NCBI GenBank assembly: GCA_016789955.1
Contig: JAEUPB010000100.1
Location: forward strand, 1 to 64,000
Source of the DNA: Rubrivivax sp.
GTDB lineage: Bacteria; Pseudomonadota; Gammaproteobacteria; Burkholderiales; Burkholderiaceae_C
DNA length: 64,000 nt
Reading direction: 5' to 3'
The translations under genes and the position numbers were made by a program. The notes beneath the pieces are model-generated. The model saw only the letters and a program-made list of their open reading frames with translations. It was not told the DNA's origin and searched no databases. Within the stretch, counting starts at the first letter, position 1. Every line of letters begins with the position of its first letter. Positions 52,043 through 61,209 of the stretch are shown piece after piece.

Positions 52043-53548
52043 TCAGGCGTAGACGTCCAGCAGCCCGCGTGAACGGCGCGCCACGGGTGCGGCCACGGCC
52101 GCCAGCGGCGCGTCGTCGGCACCACCGCGCTCGCCGCGCGACGACGGGGCCGCGTTCGGCGTCGCCTGCGGGTCGCGTGCCTGCTGCGAGACGCCGCCGC
52201 CGGTCATCGTGAAGCCGGCATCCTGCAGGGCGCGGGCCAGTTCGGGCAGCGCCTGTTCCAGCGCCTGGCGAGTGGCGCTGTGCTCCACCGCCAGGTGCAC
52301 CTGGGCCATCTGCCCGTCCAGCCCGATCTGCACCGCGATCGGGCCGAGTTCGGCCGGATGCAGGTGCAGGCGCGCTTCGCTGACCTCGCCCGAGACCATC
52401 GTCGTCAGCTGAAGCGACAGGGCCGACGAGAACGCCGGGGAATCGATGGCGGCGCTGAGCTGCGCATGGAACGGCGCGGCCGGGGCCGCGGTGGCGGCGG
52501 CCGACAGGGATTCGCGGTGGGCCATCCAGCCCGGGGCGGCGATGGCGTTGGACGTGTCCGCCCCAGCGGCCTTCGGCGCTGCGTTCGCGCGCTCGGGCAG
52601 GGCGGCCTGCCAGCGTGCTGCGTCGACCTCGGCGGCCTGTGCCGTGGGACCGGCGGCGCCGGGGGCGGCCGGTGCATCGGAAGGCGCTTCGGCCCGGGTG
52701 GCTGCCGGCTGCCTGGGCTCGGGGCGGGCAGCCCGGGGGGCCGCCGCGCGGCTGGCCTCGCCGTCGCGCCCCTCGCGGCCGTCTCGCCGCTCGGGGATGG
52801 CGCCCACGCCGTCCTTCGAGGCGCCGGCATCGATGGCCGAGGCCCGGTTCACCGGGGCCGGCAGCACGGCGGCCAGCGGCGTCAGCAGCGCCGGCACGGC
52901 GGTGGCGGCGTCGTCCCCGGCCGTCTCGGCGTCGTCGGTCTCCAGCGCCGATCCGTCGCCGATCGTGTCGATCGGGTCGAACTGGTCATCGATCAGCGCA
53001 CCGGGAGGGATCCCCTGGCCCGCGGCGAGCGGGTCGTTCGGGTCGGCCGCGGCCGCTGCGGCATCGCCGGCGAGCAGCGCGCGCAGCCGCGCCAGCGCGG
53101 GGTCGTGCGGGCCTTGGGGCAGCAGGCGGCGCATGCGGGTGCCGACGTCGGCCAGCAATCCCAGCGCATCGGCGGCATCGGCATCCAGCGCATCGGCGCC
53201 CGCCTGGTCCGCATCCGGCGGCAGCACCCCGGGTGCCTCTTCCCTGGGCATCGGCGGCCCGATGCGCCGCGTCAGCGCGTCCAGGGCCGCGTCGAGCGTC
53301 CCGGCGTCGGTGGTCCCGGCGTCGGCAGTCGCGGCGTCGGCCGCGGGGCCGGACGTCTGGTTCGCCGGCTGGGCGGCCGACTTCGAGGCCGACTGCGCGA
53401 GCAGCCCCGAGAACGAGGACGTCGGCGTCGAGGACGCGGCATCGGCACTGCCGGACGACGGCATCACCATGCCGCAGTTCGCGGAAGGCGAGCCCGGTGC
53501 GGAGAGCGCACCCGACGAGGTGGCGATCATCGAGGCGGCGTCGATCAT
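52043..53548 (-). CDS. fliK: Flagellar hook-length control protein FliK
   Basis: A 501-residue protein. The first two thirds are low-complexity, alanine/aspartate/proline-rich (the ruler part), and the C-terminal export-switch domain (about 380-470) has the conserved LQLTTMVSGEVSEARLHLHPAELGPIAVQIGLDGQMAQVHLAVEHSATRQALEQALPELARAL. It is secreted during hook assembly and switches export specificity at the right hook length. I start at ATG 53548; upstream sequence in the frame is shadow. The gap to fliL is 100 bases and to fliJ 74 bases, larger than the others in the run. Confidence 0.9.
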   Translation of the reverse strand: MIDAASMIATSSGALSAPGSPSANCGMVMPSSGSADAASSTPTSSFSGLLAQSASKSAAQPANQTSGPAADAATADAGTTDAGTLDAALDALTRRIGPPMPREEAPGVLPPDADQAGADALDADAADALGLLADVGTRMRRLLPQGPHDPALARLRALLAGDAAAAAADPNDPLAAGQGIPPGALIDDQFDPIDTIGDGSALETDDAETAGDDAATAVPALLTPLAAVLPAPVNRASAIDAGASKDGVGAIPERRDGREGRDGEASRAAAPRAARPEPRQPAATRAEAPSDAPAAPGAAGPTAQAAEVDAARWQAALPERANAAPKAAGADTSNAIAAPGWMAHRESLSAAATAAPAAPFHAQLSAAIDSPAFSSALSLQLTTMVSGEVSEARLHLHPAELGPIAVQIGLDGQMAQVHLAVEHSATRQALEQALPELARALQDAGFTMTGGGVSQQARDPQATPNAAPSSRGERGGADDAPLAAVAAPVARRSRGLLDVYA

Positions 53549-53622
53549 GGGCGTCTTCCTGCAACGTGGAGGGGCAAGGCGGGGAGCGGGGCGGGAGCCA
53601 CGGCGACAGCGTGGCGTGCAGG

Positions 53623-54090
53623 TCAGTGGTTGGCGGCCGCCATCGACGGACGCGCGTGCCAGTGCTTGAGCGCGGCAATCTCGTCGGCGGCCTTCTGGTC
53701 GCGTATGGCCAGGGTGCGCTGGCGTTCGCCCACGCGCCGTTCGATGAGCTTCTTCACCGAGGCGACGCGCGTCTCGCGCTCGACGAGCCGCTCGCGCGCC
53801 TCCTGGGCCTGCTGTTCGGCCTGCCGGGTCTGGCGGTCGAGCTGCTCGAGCGCCTGGTTCAGCCGCTCGATGAAGCTGCGGTAGCTGTGCACCACCTCGA
53901 TGGCGGCCTTGTCGCGGAACTGCGTCGACCAGCGCGCCTCGTAGTCGCGCCGGTAGGCCAGCAGCTGTTCGCGCTGGGTGCTGAAGCGGCGCACCTGCTC
54001 CAGCATCAGGTAGAGCTGTGCCGTGGCTTCGTCGCGGGCGGCGGTGGCGTGCTCGAGCAGCGTGGCCAGGGCGGTGGAGTCGGTGGGCAT
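53623..54090 (-). CDS. fliJ: Flagellar export protein FliJ
   Basis: A 155-residue all-helical coiled-coil protein that stimulates the export ATPase and escorts chaperones. Heptad-rich segments include EVVHSYRSFIERLNQALEQLDRQTRQAEQQAQEARERLVERETRVASVKKLIERR. The position after fliI and before fliK fits the family. No other domain is present. Confidence 0.9.
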   Translation of the reverse strand: MPTDSTALATLLEHATAARDEATAQLYLMLEQVRRFSTQREQLLAYRRDYEARWSTQFRDKAAIEVVHSYRSFIERLNQALEQLDRQTRQAEQQAQEARERLVERETRVASVKKLIERRVGERQRTLAIRDQKAADEIAALKHWHARPSMAAANH

Positions 54091-54138
54091 GAGGTCCTGA
54101 CGGTGGTTCGGGTGGGGGAGGGGACTCGGGGAACGGGT

Positions 54139-55590
54139 TCAGGTGGTGGCCGCGATGGCGGTCATCTGCTGGCGGCTCTCCTGCAGCGTGGCGTGCTCGT
54201 GCATGCCTTGCTGCAGCAGGGCCTGGATCTGCGGCGCCAGGCGCACCGCGAGATCGAGCTCGTGGTCGTGGCCGGGCGCATAGGCGCCGAGCTGGATCAG
54301 GTCGCGCGCCTTGTTGAACTTGGCCAGCAGCTGGCGCACGCGGCGGGCCGCGGCGAGTTGTTCGGACGGGGCCACCGCGTTCATCACGCGCGAGATCGAG
54401 CGCTCGACGTCGATGGCCGGGAAGTGCGCCGCCTCGGCCAGCTCGCGCGACAGCACGATGTGGCCGTCGAGGATGCCTCGCGCCGCGTCGGCGATCGGGT
54501 CCTGCGGGTCGTCGCCTTCGGTCAGCACCGTGTAGAACGCGGTGATCGAGCCGCCGCCGGCGGCGCCGTTGCCGCTGCGCTCCACCAGCAGCGGCAGCCG
54601 CGCGAAGCAGCTCGGTGGGTAGCCCTTGGTGGCCGGCGGCTCGCCGATCGCCAGCGCGATCTCGCGCTGCGCCATCGCGTAGCGCGTCAGCGAGTCCATC
54701 AGCAGCAGCACGTGCTTGCCGCGGTCGCGGAAGTGCTCGGCCACCGCGGCAGCGTAGTTGGCGCCCTGCAGCCGCACGAGGGCCGGCGCGTCGGCCGGCG
54801 CGGCGATCACCACCGAGCGGGCGCGGCCGTCGTCGCCGAGGATGTCCTCGACGAACTCCTTCACCTCGCGGCCGCGCTCGCCGATCAGGCCGACGACGAT
54901 CACGTCGGCCGCGGTGTAGCGCGCCATCATGCCCAGCAGCACCGACTTGCCGACGCCGGTGCCGGCGAACAGGCCCAGCCGCTGGCCGCGTCCGACCGTG
55001 AGCAGCGCGTTGATCGCGCGCACGCCGGTGTCCAGCGGCGTGCGCACGGGGTCGCGGTCCATCGCGTTGATCTGGCGCCGCACCATCGGCTCGGTGGGAA
55101 CGTCCAGCAACGGACCCTGGCGGTCGATCGGCACGCCGTGCGCGTCGAGCACGCGGCCGAGCAGGCCGTCGCCCATCGGCAGGTGCAGGCTGCGGTCTTC
55201 GCGGCGGCGCCAAGGATGATGTTCCTCGCCCCAGCGTGGCGGCACCGTCGGCGCCGGCCGCGGCACCACGCGGGCGCCGCTGGAGAGGCCGTGCACCTCG
55301 CTGGTGGGCATCAGGTACGCGCGGTCACCGGTGAAGCCGACGACCTCGGCGAGCACCGGCGGCTGGCCGGGCGTGAGCACCTCGCAGATCGAGCCCACCG
55401 GCACGCGGATGCCGGCGGCCTCGAGCACGAGGCCGGTCACGCGCACGAGCGTGCCGGTGGCCTCGAACGGGTGGTCCACGGTGGCGTACTCGCGCAGCTC
55501 CGACAGGAATCGGTTCCAGTGCCGTTCGCGAGCCGCGGCGCCGCGGGTGGCGGCCGGCATCGCGGGGCTGTCGGCGGGCACGGTGTTCAC
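54139..55590 (-). CDS. fliI: Flagellum-specific ATPase FliI
   Basis: A 483-residue hexameric ATPase of the flagellar export system. The Walker [21 protein letters not shown], the [17 protein letters not shown] motif, Walker [20 protein letters not shown] and [23 protein letters not shown] are all intact. The start is GTG 55590, overlapping the fliH stop (GTGA); an internal ATG at 55560 is possible. It works with FliH and FliJ, whose genes flank it. Confidence 0.95.
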   Translation of the reverse strand: MNTVPADSPAMPAATRGAAARERHWNRFLSELREYATVDHPFEATGTLVRVTGLVLEAAGIRVPVGSICEVLTPGQPPVLAEVVGFTGDRAYLMPTSEVHGLSSGARVVPRPAPTVPPRWGEEHHPWRRREDRSLHLPMGDGLLGRVLDAHGVPIDRQGPLLDVPTEPMVRRQINAMDRDPVRTPLDTGVRAINALLTVGRGQRLGLFAGTGVGKSVLLGMMARYTAADVIVVGLIGERGREVKEFVEDILGDDGRARSVVIAAPADAPALVRLQGANYAAAVAEHFRDRGKHVLLLMDSLTRYAMAQREIALAIGEPPATKGYPPSCFARLPLLVERSGNGAAGGGSITAFYTVLTEGDDPQDPIADAARGILDGHIVLSRELAEAAHFPAIDVERSISRVMNAVAPSEQLAAARRVRQLLAKFNKARDLIQLGAYAPGHDHELDLAVRLAPQIQALLQQGMHEHATLQESRQQMTAIAATT

Positions 55591-56282
55591 GGCGCGGGCT
55601 CCAGTCCCGACGTGGCCTGCGCCCACAGCGTCTCGATGCGCGCATCGATGGTGCCGACGTCGGATTCGACGATGCAGTCGCCGCGTGCGAGGGCCGGGTT
55701 GGCGACGAGGCGCGCCGAGCGGGCTTCCAGCGCCTCGCGGGCGCCTTCGGCCACCAGCGGCAGGTCCTGCGGATGCAGTTGCAGCGTGATGTGGCGCGCC
55801 GAGAGCAGCATCGCCCCCAGCGCCTGCTGCGCCACCGCGGCCACCACGTCGGGGTTGGCCTTCAGCTCGCTCTTCAGCACCTGGCTGGCCAGGTCCACGG
55901 CGGCGCGGGCCACGGCCTCGGCCAGGCGCGGCTGCAGCGCGTCGAACTCGGCATCCAGTCGGGTGAGGAGCGCGCCCACCTGCGCGGTGGTCTGCGCGGC
56001 GAAGGTCTGCTTGAAGCTTTCGAGCGCGACCAGCCCGTCGCGATAGCCGTTCTGGTAGCCCTCCTGCACCCCGGCGCGGCGCGCCTCGGCGATGCGGGCC
56101 TGCCACTGGGCCTCGGTGGGCGGCGGCGGCGCGGCCGGGGCCGGGGCTGCCGCGGCGGCGCCGGTGCCCGAGCCCGGGAACGAGCCCGGTTTCCACGCGG
56201 CGAAGCTGGTCAGCTCCTCGCGCGGGATGAACCGCGTGTACGGGTGCGGGCCCTTGGCGGAGCTAGACGAGTTGTTCGTCAC
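55587..56282 (-). CDS. fliH: Flagellar assembly protein FliH
   Basis: A 231-residue negative regulator and stator of FliI. The N-terminal segment ([21 protein letters not shown]) resembles the FliN-binding motif region. A proline/alanine linker, the FliH helix [35 protein letters not shown], and the V-ATPase-E-like C-terminal domain ([13 protein letters not shown]-type, then [21 protein letters not shown]) follow. It overlaps fliG by 20 bases and fliI by 4. Confidence 0.93.
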   Translation of the reverse strand: MTNNSSSSAKGPHPYTRFIPREELTSFAAWKPGSFPGSGTGAAAAAPAPAAPPPPTEAQWQARIAEARRAGVQEGYQNGYRDGLVALESFKQTFAAQTTAQVGALLTRLDAEFDALQPRLAEAVARAAVDLASQVLKSELKANPDVVAAVAQQALGAMLLSARHITLQLHPQDLPLVAEGAREALEARSARLVANPALARGDCIVESDVGTIDARIETLWAQATSGLEPAP

Positions 56283-57273
56283 CGCCGCCTCCCAGCACGA
56301 TCTGGCCTTCGTCGGCCAGGCGGCGGACGATCTTCAGGATTTCCTTCTGCTCGGCCTCGACTTCCGACAGCCGCACCGGGCCGCGGCCTTCGAGGTCCTC
56401 GCGCAGCGTCTCGGCAGCACGGCTGGACATGTTCTTGAACACCTTCTCGCGCAACACCGGCGAGGCGCCCTTCAGCGCCAGCACCAGCGATTCGCTCTGC
56501 ACTTCCTTCAGCAGCGCCTGGAAGCCCTTGTCGTCGAGCTTCTCCAGGTCGTCGAACACGAACATGTTGTCCATGATCTTCTGCGCCAGCTCGCCGTCGG
56601 CCTCGCGCACGAAGTCGAGCACCGAGGTCTCGACCTGCGAGCCCAGCATGTTCAGCATCTCCGCGGCGGCCTTGGCACCGCCCAGGCTGCTGCGCTTCAT
56701 GCGGTCGCCGCCGGCCAGCACCTTGCTCATGACGTCGTTCAGGTCCTTCAGCGCCGAGGGCTGGATGCCGTCGAGCGTGGCGATGCGCAGCATCACCTCG
56801 TTGCGCTGCCGTTCGGCGAGCTGCTTCAGCACGTCGGCGGCCTGGTCGTACTCCAGGTGCGCGAGGATCGCCGCGACGATCTGCGGGTGCTCGTTGCGCA
56901 GCAGCTCGGCCACCGAGGCGGCGTCCATCCACTTCAGGCTCTCGATGCCCGAGGTGTCGCTGCCCTGCAGGATTCGGTCGATCAGCAGGTTGGCCTTGTC
57001 GTCGCCCAGCGCCTTGCGCAGCACGGACTTGACGTACTCGTTGTTGTCGTCGACCAGCATCTGCTCGGCCCCGGCCTGCTGCGAGAAGCGCTCCAATACC
57101 TTGTCGACGCGCTCGCGCGGCACCGCCTTCATCTTGGCGATGGTCTCGCCGACGCGCTGCACTTCCTTGGGCGTCATGTGCTTGAGGACCTCGGACGCGT
57201 CCTCTTCGCCGAGCGACATCAGCAGGATCGCGGCGTCCTCGACGCCGGCGTCGTCCGTCGGTGCGGTGGCCAT
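56263..57273 (-). CDS. fliG: Flagellar motor switch protein FliG
   Basis: A 336-residue rotor protein binding FliF (N-terminal), FliM (EHPQ and middle domain) and the stator (C-terminal torque helix). Motifs are AAILLMSLGEEDASEVLKHM, RNEHPQIVAAILAHLE, and the charged torque helix VFDDLEKLDDKGFQALLKEVQSE, with LREDLEGRGPVRLSEVEAEQKEIL near the end. Start ATG 57273; 31 bases separate it from fliF. Confidence 0.96.
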   Translation of the reverse strand: MATAPTDDAGVEDAAILLMSLGEEDASEVLKHMTPKEVQRVGETIAKMKAVPRERVDKVLERFSQQAGAEQMLVDDNNEYVKSVLRKALGDDKANLLIDRILQGSDTSGIESLKWMDAASVAELLRNEHPQIVAAILAHLEYDQAADVLKQLAERQRNEVMLRIATLDGIQPSALKDLNDVMSKVLAGGDRMKRSSLGGAKAAAEMLNMLGSQVETSVLDFVREADGELAQKIMDNMFVFDDLEKLDDKGFQALLKEVQSESLVLALKGASPVLREKVFKNMSSRAAETLREDLEGRGPVRLSEVEAEQKEILKIVRRLADEGQIVLGGGGDEQLV

Positions 57274-57304
57274 CGTGTGCGGGGCTTCCGGTGGGCGGCG
57301 ATCG

Positions 57305-59056
57305 TCAGGCGGCTTCGCCGCTCACCCAGCCGCGCAGCACGTTGGCCACGGCGGCGGGGTTCTGGCGAGCCATGCCGCGCACGGCCTCGAGCGTGGAGGG
57401 GGGCTCGGGCGCGGCCAGCGCGGGGCGCGACGGGTTGGCGCCGGGCAGCACGTTGTCGTCGTCGACGACGGCATCGATGCGCTGGCCGGGCGTGGTGGCG
57501 GGCTCCTGGGGCGGGGCCGGCGGCGTAAAGGCCGGCTTCAGCGCCGGACGGATCACGCCGAGCACCAGGACGAGGCCGACGAGCGCCAGCGCCGCCGGCA
57601 TCGCCGACTGGCGCGCCAGGTCCTGGATCCAAGGCTCCTTCCACCACGGCGTGGGCTCCACCGGTGGCGCGGCCACTTCCATGAATGGCGCGTTGACCAC
57701 GCGCACCGAGTCGCCGCGGGCCTTGTTGAAGCCGATGCCCTGTTCGACCAGCGCGGTGAGCTTCTCGATCTCCTCGGGCGGCAGCGGCACGGTGGTGGGC
57801 TTGCCCTTGGCGTCCTTGGTGGTGCGGTGGTTCACCACCACCGCAGCGTTCAGGCGCCGCACGACGCCGGTGGCCAGCCGCGTGACGCTGACCTTCTTGT
57901 CCACCTCGTAGCGTGTCTCGCCCTCGCGGCGCGTCGAACCGGGCGTGGCGCCGGCCGGTTGCGCGGCGCGCTGCTGCTGCGCAGCGCCGTTCACCGGCGC
58001 AGTGGCCGGCGTGGGCGGCTGATTGGAGAGCGCGCCCGGTACGCCGCCGTTGGCGGAAGGGGCGGGCGAGCTGGATTCCTCGTTGCGCACGGCGCGCACC
58101 GCGGCCGGCTGGTCACCCTGATTGGGCTTGAACTCCTCGGCGGTGGACTCGACCTGCGAGAAGTCGATGTCGGCGGTGACCGTGGCGCGCAGGTTCTCGC
58201 GGCCGACCACCGGCTCCAGCAGCTGCAGCACGCGCTTGACGTGCTGCGCCTCGACATCGCGCAGGTACTGCACCTGCTGCGCGTCCAGGCCCTGCGGTGT
58301 GGTGGCGTCGGGCGGGTTGCTGAGCAGCGCACCGTTGCCGTCGACCACGCTGATCGCCTTGGGCGAGAGTTCGGGCACGCTGTTGGAGATCAGCGCCGCG
58401 ATGCCTGCGAGCTGCGCCGAGTCGAGCGTGCGGCCCGGGTGCAGGTTCACGACCACCGAGGCCGAGGGCTTCTGCTGCTCGCGGAAGAAGCCGTTCTGCT
58501 GCGGCACGGCCAGGTGCACGCGCGCCGACTGCACCGAGGGGAACCCCTGGATGGTCTTGGTCAGTTCGCCTTCGAGCGCGCGCTTCTGGCTGCTCTGCTC
58601 CTGCGCCTGCGTCTGGCCGAACGGCGTCTTGTCGAGCAGTTCGTTGCCGATCACGGTGCCGCGCGACAGGCCGGCGGAGGCCAGCTTGAAGCGCAGCTCG
58701 TAGACACGCTCGGCCGGCACCATCAGCGTGCCGCTGCCCTCGGCGAAGCGGTAGGGCACGTTCATCTGCGCGAGCTTCTCGATGATGGCGCCGCCTTCCC
58801 GTTCGGAGAGGTTGGCGAACAGCAATCGATAGTCGCCCTGGCGCGCGTTCTGTGCGCCGAGCACGAGGGCACCCACGAGCGCGAGGCCGGCCGCGCCGGC
58901 GATCCATCTGGATCGCGCGGGCAGCGCGGCGATGCGGGTGCCGAGGCCCGGCATTGCCGGCACCAGCGGCGCCGGTGCGGCCGGCAAGGCCACGGCGTTG
59001 GAAGATCCGATCGGGGCGGGCACGGCAGGCGTGACGGCGTTGTCCATGCCGGGCAT
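57305..59056 (-). CDS. fliF: Flagellar MS-ring protein FliF
   Basis: A 583-residue inner-membrane protein that forms the MS ring and houses the export gate. Two transmembrane helices flank a large periplasmic region: about residues 50-70 (WIAGAAGLALVGALVLGA) and 470-490 (AALALVGLVLVLGVIRPAL). The PRINGE/secretin-like domain has NVPYRFAEGSGTLMVPAERVYELRFKLASAGL, RALEGELTKTIQGFPSVQSARVHLAVPQQN and NLRATVTADIDFSQVESTAEEF. The C-terminal FliG-binding tail ends NPAAVANVLRGWVSGEAA. Start is ATG 59056 or 59047 (MDNAVTPAV). It heads the minus-strand run and is divergent from fliE. Confidence 0.95.
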   Translation of the reverse strand: MPGMDNAVTPAVPAPIGSSNAVALPAAPAPLVPAMPGLGTRIAALPARSRWIAGAAGLALVGALVLGAQNARQGDYRLLFANLSEREGGAIIEKLAQMNVPYRFAEGSGTLMVPAERVYELRFKLASAGLSRGTVIGNELLDKTPFGQTQAQEQSSQKRALEGELTKTIQGFPSVQSARVHLAVPQQNGFFREQQKPSASVVVNLHPGRTLDSAQLAGIAALISNSVPELSPKAISVVDGNGALLSNPPDATTPQGLDAQQVQYLRDVEAQHVKRVLQLLEPVVGRENLRATVTADIDFSQVESTAEEFKPNQGDQPAAVRAVRNEESSSPAPSANGGVPGALSNQPPTPATAPVNGAAQQQRAAQPAGATPGSTRREGETRYEVDKKVSVTRLATGVVRRLNAAVVVNHRTTKDAKGKPTTVPLPPEEIEKLTALVEQGIGFNKARGDSVRVVNAPFMEVAAPPVEPTPWWKEPWIQDLARQSAMPAALALVGLVLVLGVIRPALKPAFTPPAPPQEPATTPGQRIDAVVDDDNVLPGANPSRPALAAPEPPSTLEAVRGMARQNPAAVANVLRGWVSGEAA

Positions 59057-59236
59057 TGTTGGAGTCGGCCGTCGCCGGCATTAGCGGGATCAGGCGCGGG
59101 ATTCGCGGGCTGTTCGCGCAGCGACGTGACGGTCGGCACGCCGGCGGGGGTGTTCTCGCGAGTCTGCGAACTGGACCGTCTTTGCCCCGTTCATCGGGCT
59201 CAAGTCGGGGGCCCGGACGCCTACAGTCGTCGCACC

Positions 59237-59557
59237 GTGGACCTCAAGCTCAAGCCCTTCGACTTCGACGCCGCCGTGGCGCGCGCCGGCCTCACTCGGC
59301 AGGGGCTGCCGGTGGCTCGCGCGGCCGCTCCGGCCGGCGGCTTCGCGACTGAAATGAACCGTGCGCTGGCCGACGTGAGCCGCATGCAGGGCGAGGCGCA
59401 GCGCATGCAACGCGAGGTGACGTTGGACAATCCCACCGTCAGCCTCGAAGAGACGATGGTCGCGATGCAGAAGGCCCAGCTCGGATTCCAGGCGACCCTG
59501 GCGGTGCGCAATCGCCTGGTGCAGGCCTACACGGACATCATGAACATGCAGGTCTGA
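59237..59557 (+). CDS. fliE: Flagellar hook-basal body complex protein FliE
   Basis: A 106-residue rod-base adaptor between the MS ring and the rod. The C-terminal motif is EETMVAMQKAQLGFQATLAVRNRLVQAYTDIMNMQV, and GGFATEMNRALADVSRMQGEAQRMQREV precedes it. Start is GTG 59237 (VDLKLKPFDFD), the likely family start. It is transcribed away from fliF, in contrast to its usual place as the first gene of a fliEFGHIJK run. The 180-base gap to fliF must hold promoters for both. Confidence 0.94.
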   Translation: MDLKLKPFDFDAAVARAGLTRQGLPVARAAAPAGGFATEMNRALADVSRMQGEAQRMQREVTLDNPTVSLEETMVAMQKAQLGFQATLAVRNRLVQAYTDIMNMQV

Positions 59558-59573
59558 TGCTGCTGCCGCGGGT

Positions 59574-61070
59574 TCAACCCAGCGGCACCGGCACGAAGAT
59601 CCGCTGCCCGTCGCGCGAGACCAGCAGCGCCACCTGCTTCGGGCGCGGCTTCAGCGCCTCGCGCACCTGCTCCACACGTTCCACCGGGCGGCCGTTCAGT
59701 GCCAGCAGCACGTCGCCGGGCTGCAGGCCGGCGAGCTGCGCCGGGCCTTCCACACGTTCGATCAGCAGGCCGTGGTCCACGCCGGCCTCGCGCAGTTCCT
59801 CGCCCTGCAGCGGCCGCACCGCCAGGCCGAGCGTGCCGCCTGCGGCCGCGGCCCGTGCTTCGCGCGTCTCGGCGTCGGCGCGCTGCAGCGTCACCGCCAC
59901 GTCGGTGCGCGCCTTGTCGCGCCACACCTGCAGTGTCAGCTTGTCGCCCGGCCGCCCGAGGCCGATGCGGCTGGAGAGGTCGCCCGCCACCTGCACAGGC
60001 CGGCCGTCGATGGCCGTGACCAGGTCGCCGGCCTTCAGGCCCGCCTTGGCGGCGGCGCTGCCTGGAGCCACGCTGGAGACCAGCGCCCCATCGGGCGCGG
60101 GCAGTCCGAACGACGCGGCCAGCGGCGCCGACAGGTCCTGCACGGTCACGCCGAGCCGGGCGTGCTCCACGCGGCCGTGCGCGACGATCTGGTCCTTCAC
60201 GTGCAGCGCCACGTCGACCGGGATCGCGAACGCCAGGCCCTGGAAGCCGCCGCTGCGCGAGTAGATCTGTGCATTGACGCCGATCACCCGGCCGCTCGCA
60301 TCGAACAACGGGCCGCCGGAGTTGCCGGGGTTCACCGCGGCATCGGTCTGGATGAAGGGCACGACGCCTTCGCCGGGCAGCGAGCGCCCCTTGGCGCTGA
60401 CGATGCCTTGCGTGGCGGTCTGCTCGAAGCCGTAGGGCGCGCCGATCGCCAGCACCCAGTCGCCCACCTGCACCGCCGACGGGTCGCCCAGCGCCACCGT
60501 GGGCAGGCCCTGCGCGTCGATCTTCAGCACCGCGATGTCGGTGGCCGTGTCGCTGCCGAGCACGCGCGCGGTGTACTCGCGCCGGTCGGAGAGCTTGACG
60601 GTCACCTGGCGTGCGTCGCGCACCACGTGGGCGTTGGTGAGCACCAGGCCGTCGCTGCTGACGATGAAGCCCGAGCCCTGGCCGCGGAACGGGGTGGCGC
60701 CGCCCGGCGGCATGCGCAGGCCGGGCAGGCCGCGGAAGAAGCGGTGGAAGGGGTCGTCGTCAGGGCTCGCGGCTGGGCCTTCGTCGTCGCTGCCGACGCT
60801 GCGCAGCCCGGCCACCGAGATGCCGACCACCGCCGGTCCCTGTGTGCGCACGATGGCGCGGTAGTTCGGCATCGCGGTGGGGTCGGCCAGCGGCACCGGT
60901 GCTGGCGTTCCGCTGACGGCGGCCGCCGAAGCGACGGTACTGGCGGGCGATGCGGGCGCCGCGGCCTGCGCGCGCATCCAGGCGGGCCAGCTCCAGGCGT
61001 CGGCCGTGCCGGCGGCCAGCGCCAGCACCGTCAATGCGGCGGCGGAGGTGGTGAGGGTCAATCGCTTCAT
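59574..61070 (-). CDS. HtrA/DegQ-type periplasmic serine protease
   Basis: A 498-residue protein with a signal peptide (LTLTTSAAALTVLALAAGTADA), a trypsin-like domain with catalytic His148 (LTNAHVVRD), Asp178 (TATDIAVLKID) and Ser251 (VNPGNSGGPLFD), and two PDZ domains (about 280-380 and 400-490). It degrades or refolds misfolded envelope proteins. The loop around SDDEGPAASPDDDPFHRFF may correspond to the LA loop. The gene is convergent with fliE (17 bases between stops) and lies downstream of a two-component pair on the same strand. Confidence 0.94.
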   Translation of the reverse strand: MKRLTLTTSAAALTVLALAAGTADAWSWPAWMRAQAAAPASPASTVASAAAVSGTPAPVPLADPTAMPNYRAIVRTQGPAVVGISVAGLRSVGSDDEGPAASPDDDPFHRFFRGLPGLRMPPGGATPFRGQGSGFIVSSDGLVLTNAHVVRDARQVTVKLSDRREYTARVLGSDTATDIAVLKIDAQGLPTVALGDPSAVQVGDWVLAIGAPYGFEQTATQGIVSAKGRSLPGEGVVPFIQTDAAVNPGNSGGPLFDASGRVIGVNAQIYSRSGGFQGLAFAIPVDVALHVKDQIVAHGRVEHARLGVTVQDLSAPLAASFGLPAPDGALVSSVAPGSAAAKAGLKAGDLVTAIDGRPVQVAGDLSSRIGLGRPGDKLTLQVWRDKARTDVAVTLQRADAETREARAAAAGGTLGLAVRPLQGEELREAGVDHGLLIERVEGPAQLAGLQPGDVLLALNGRPVERVEQVREALKPRPKQVALLVSRDGQRIFVPVPLG

Positions 61071-61209
61071 CGTGGGCTCCTCGTGAGGGTCGGCAAGGGC
61101 GGCATGCCCCGACCGCCGAGGCCCACTCTAGGCAGCGCCGATGAGGCGTCGATGAAGCGTAGATGAGGCGAAAGTGAAGACGCGGCGGCGGTGGCGGGCC
61201 CGCCAGACC

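Noticed and set aside
59190-59215. TGGACCGTCTTTGCCC near fliE considered as a sigma-54 promoter
   Set aside because: The GG and GC dinucleotides are one base closer than the required -24/-12 spacing, so I do not call it.
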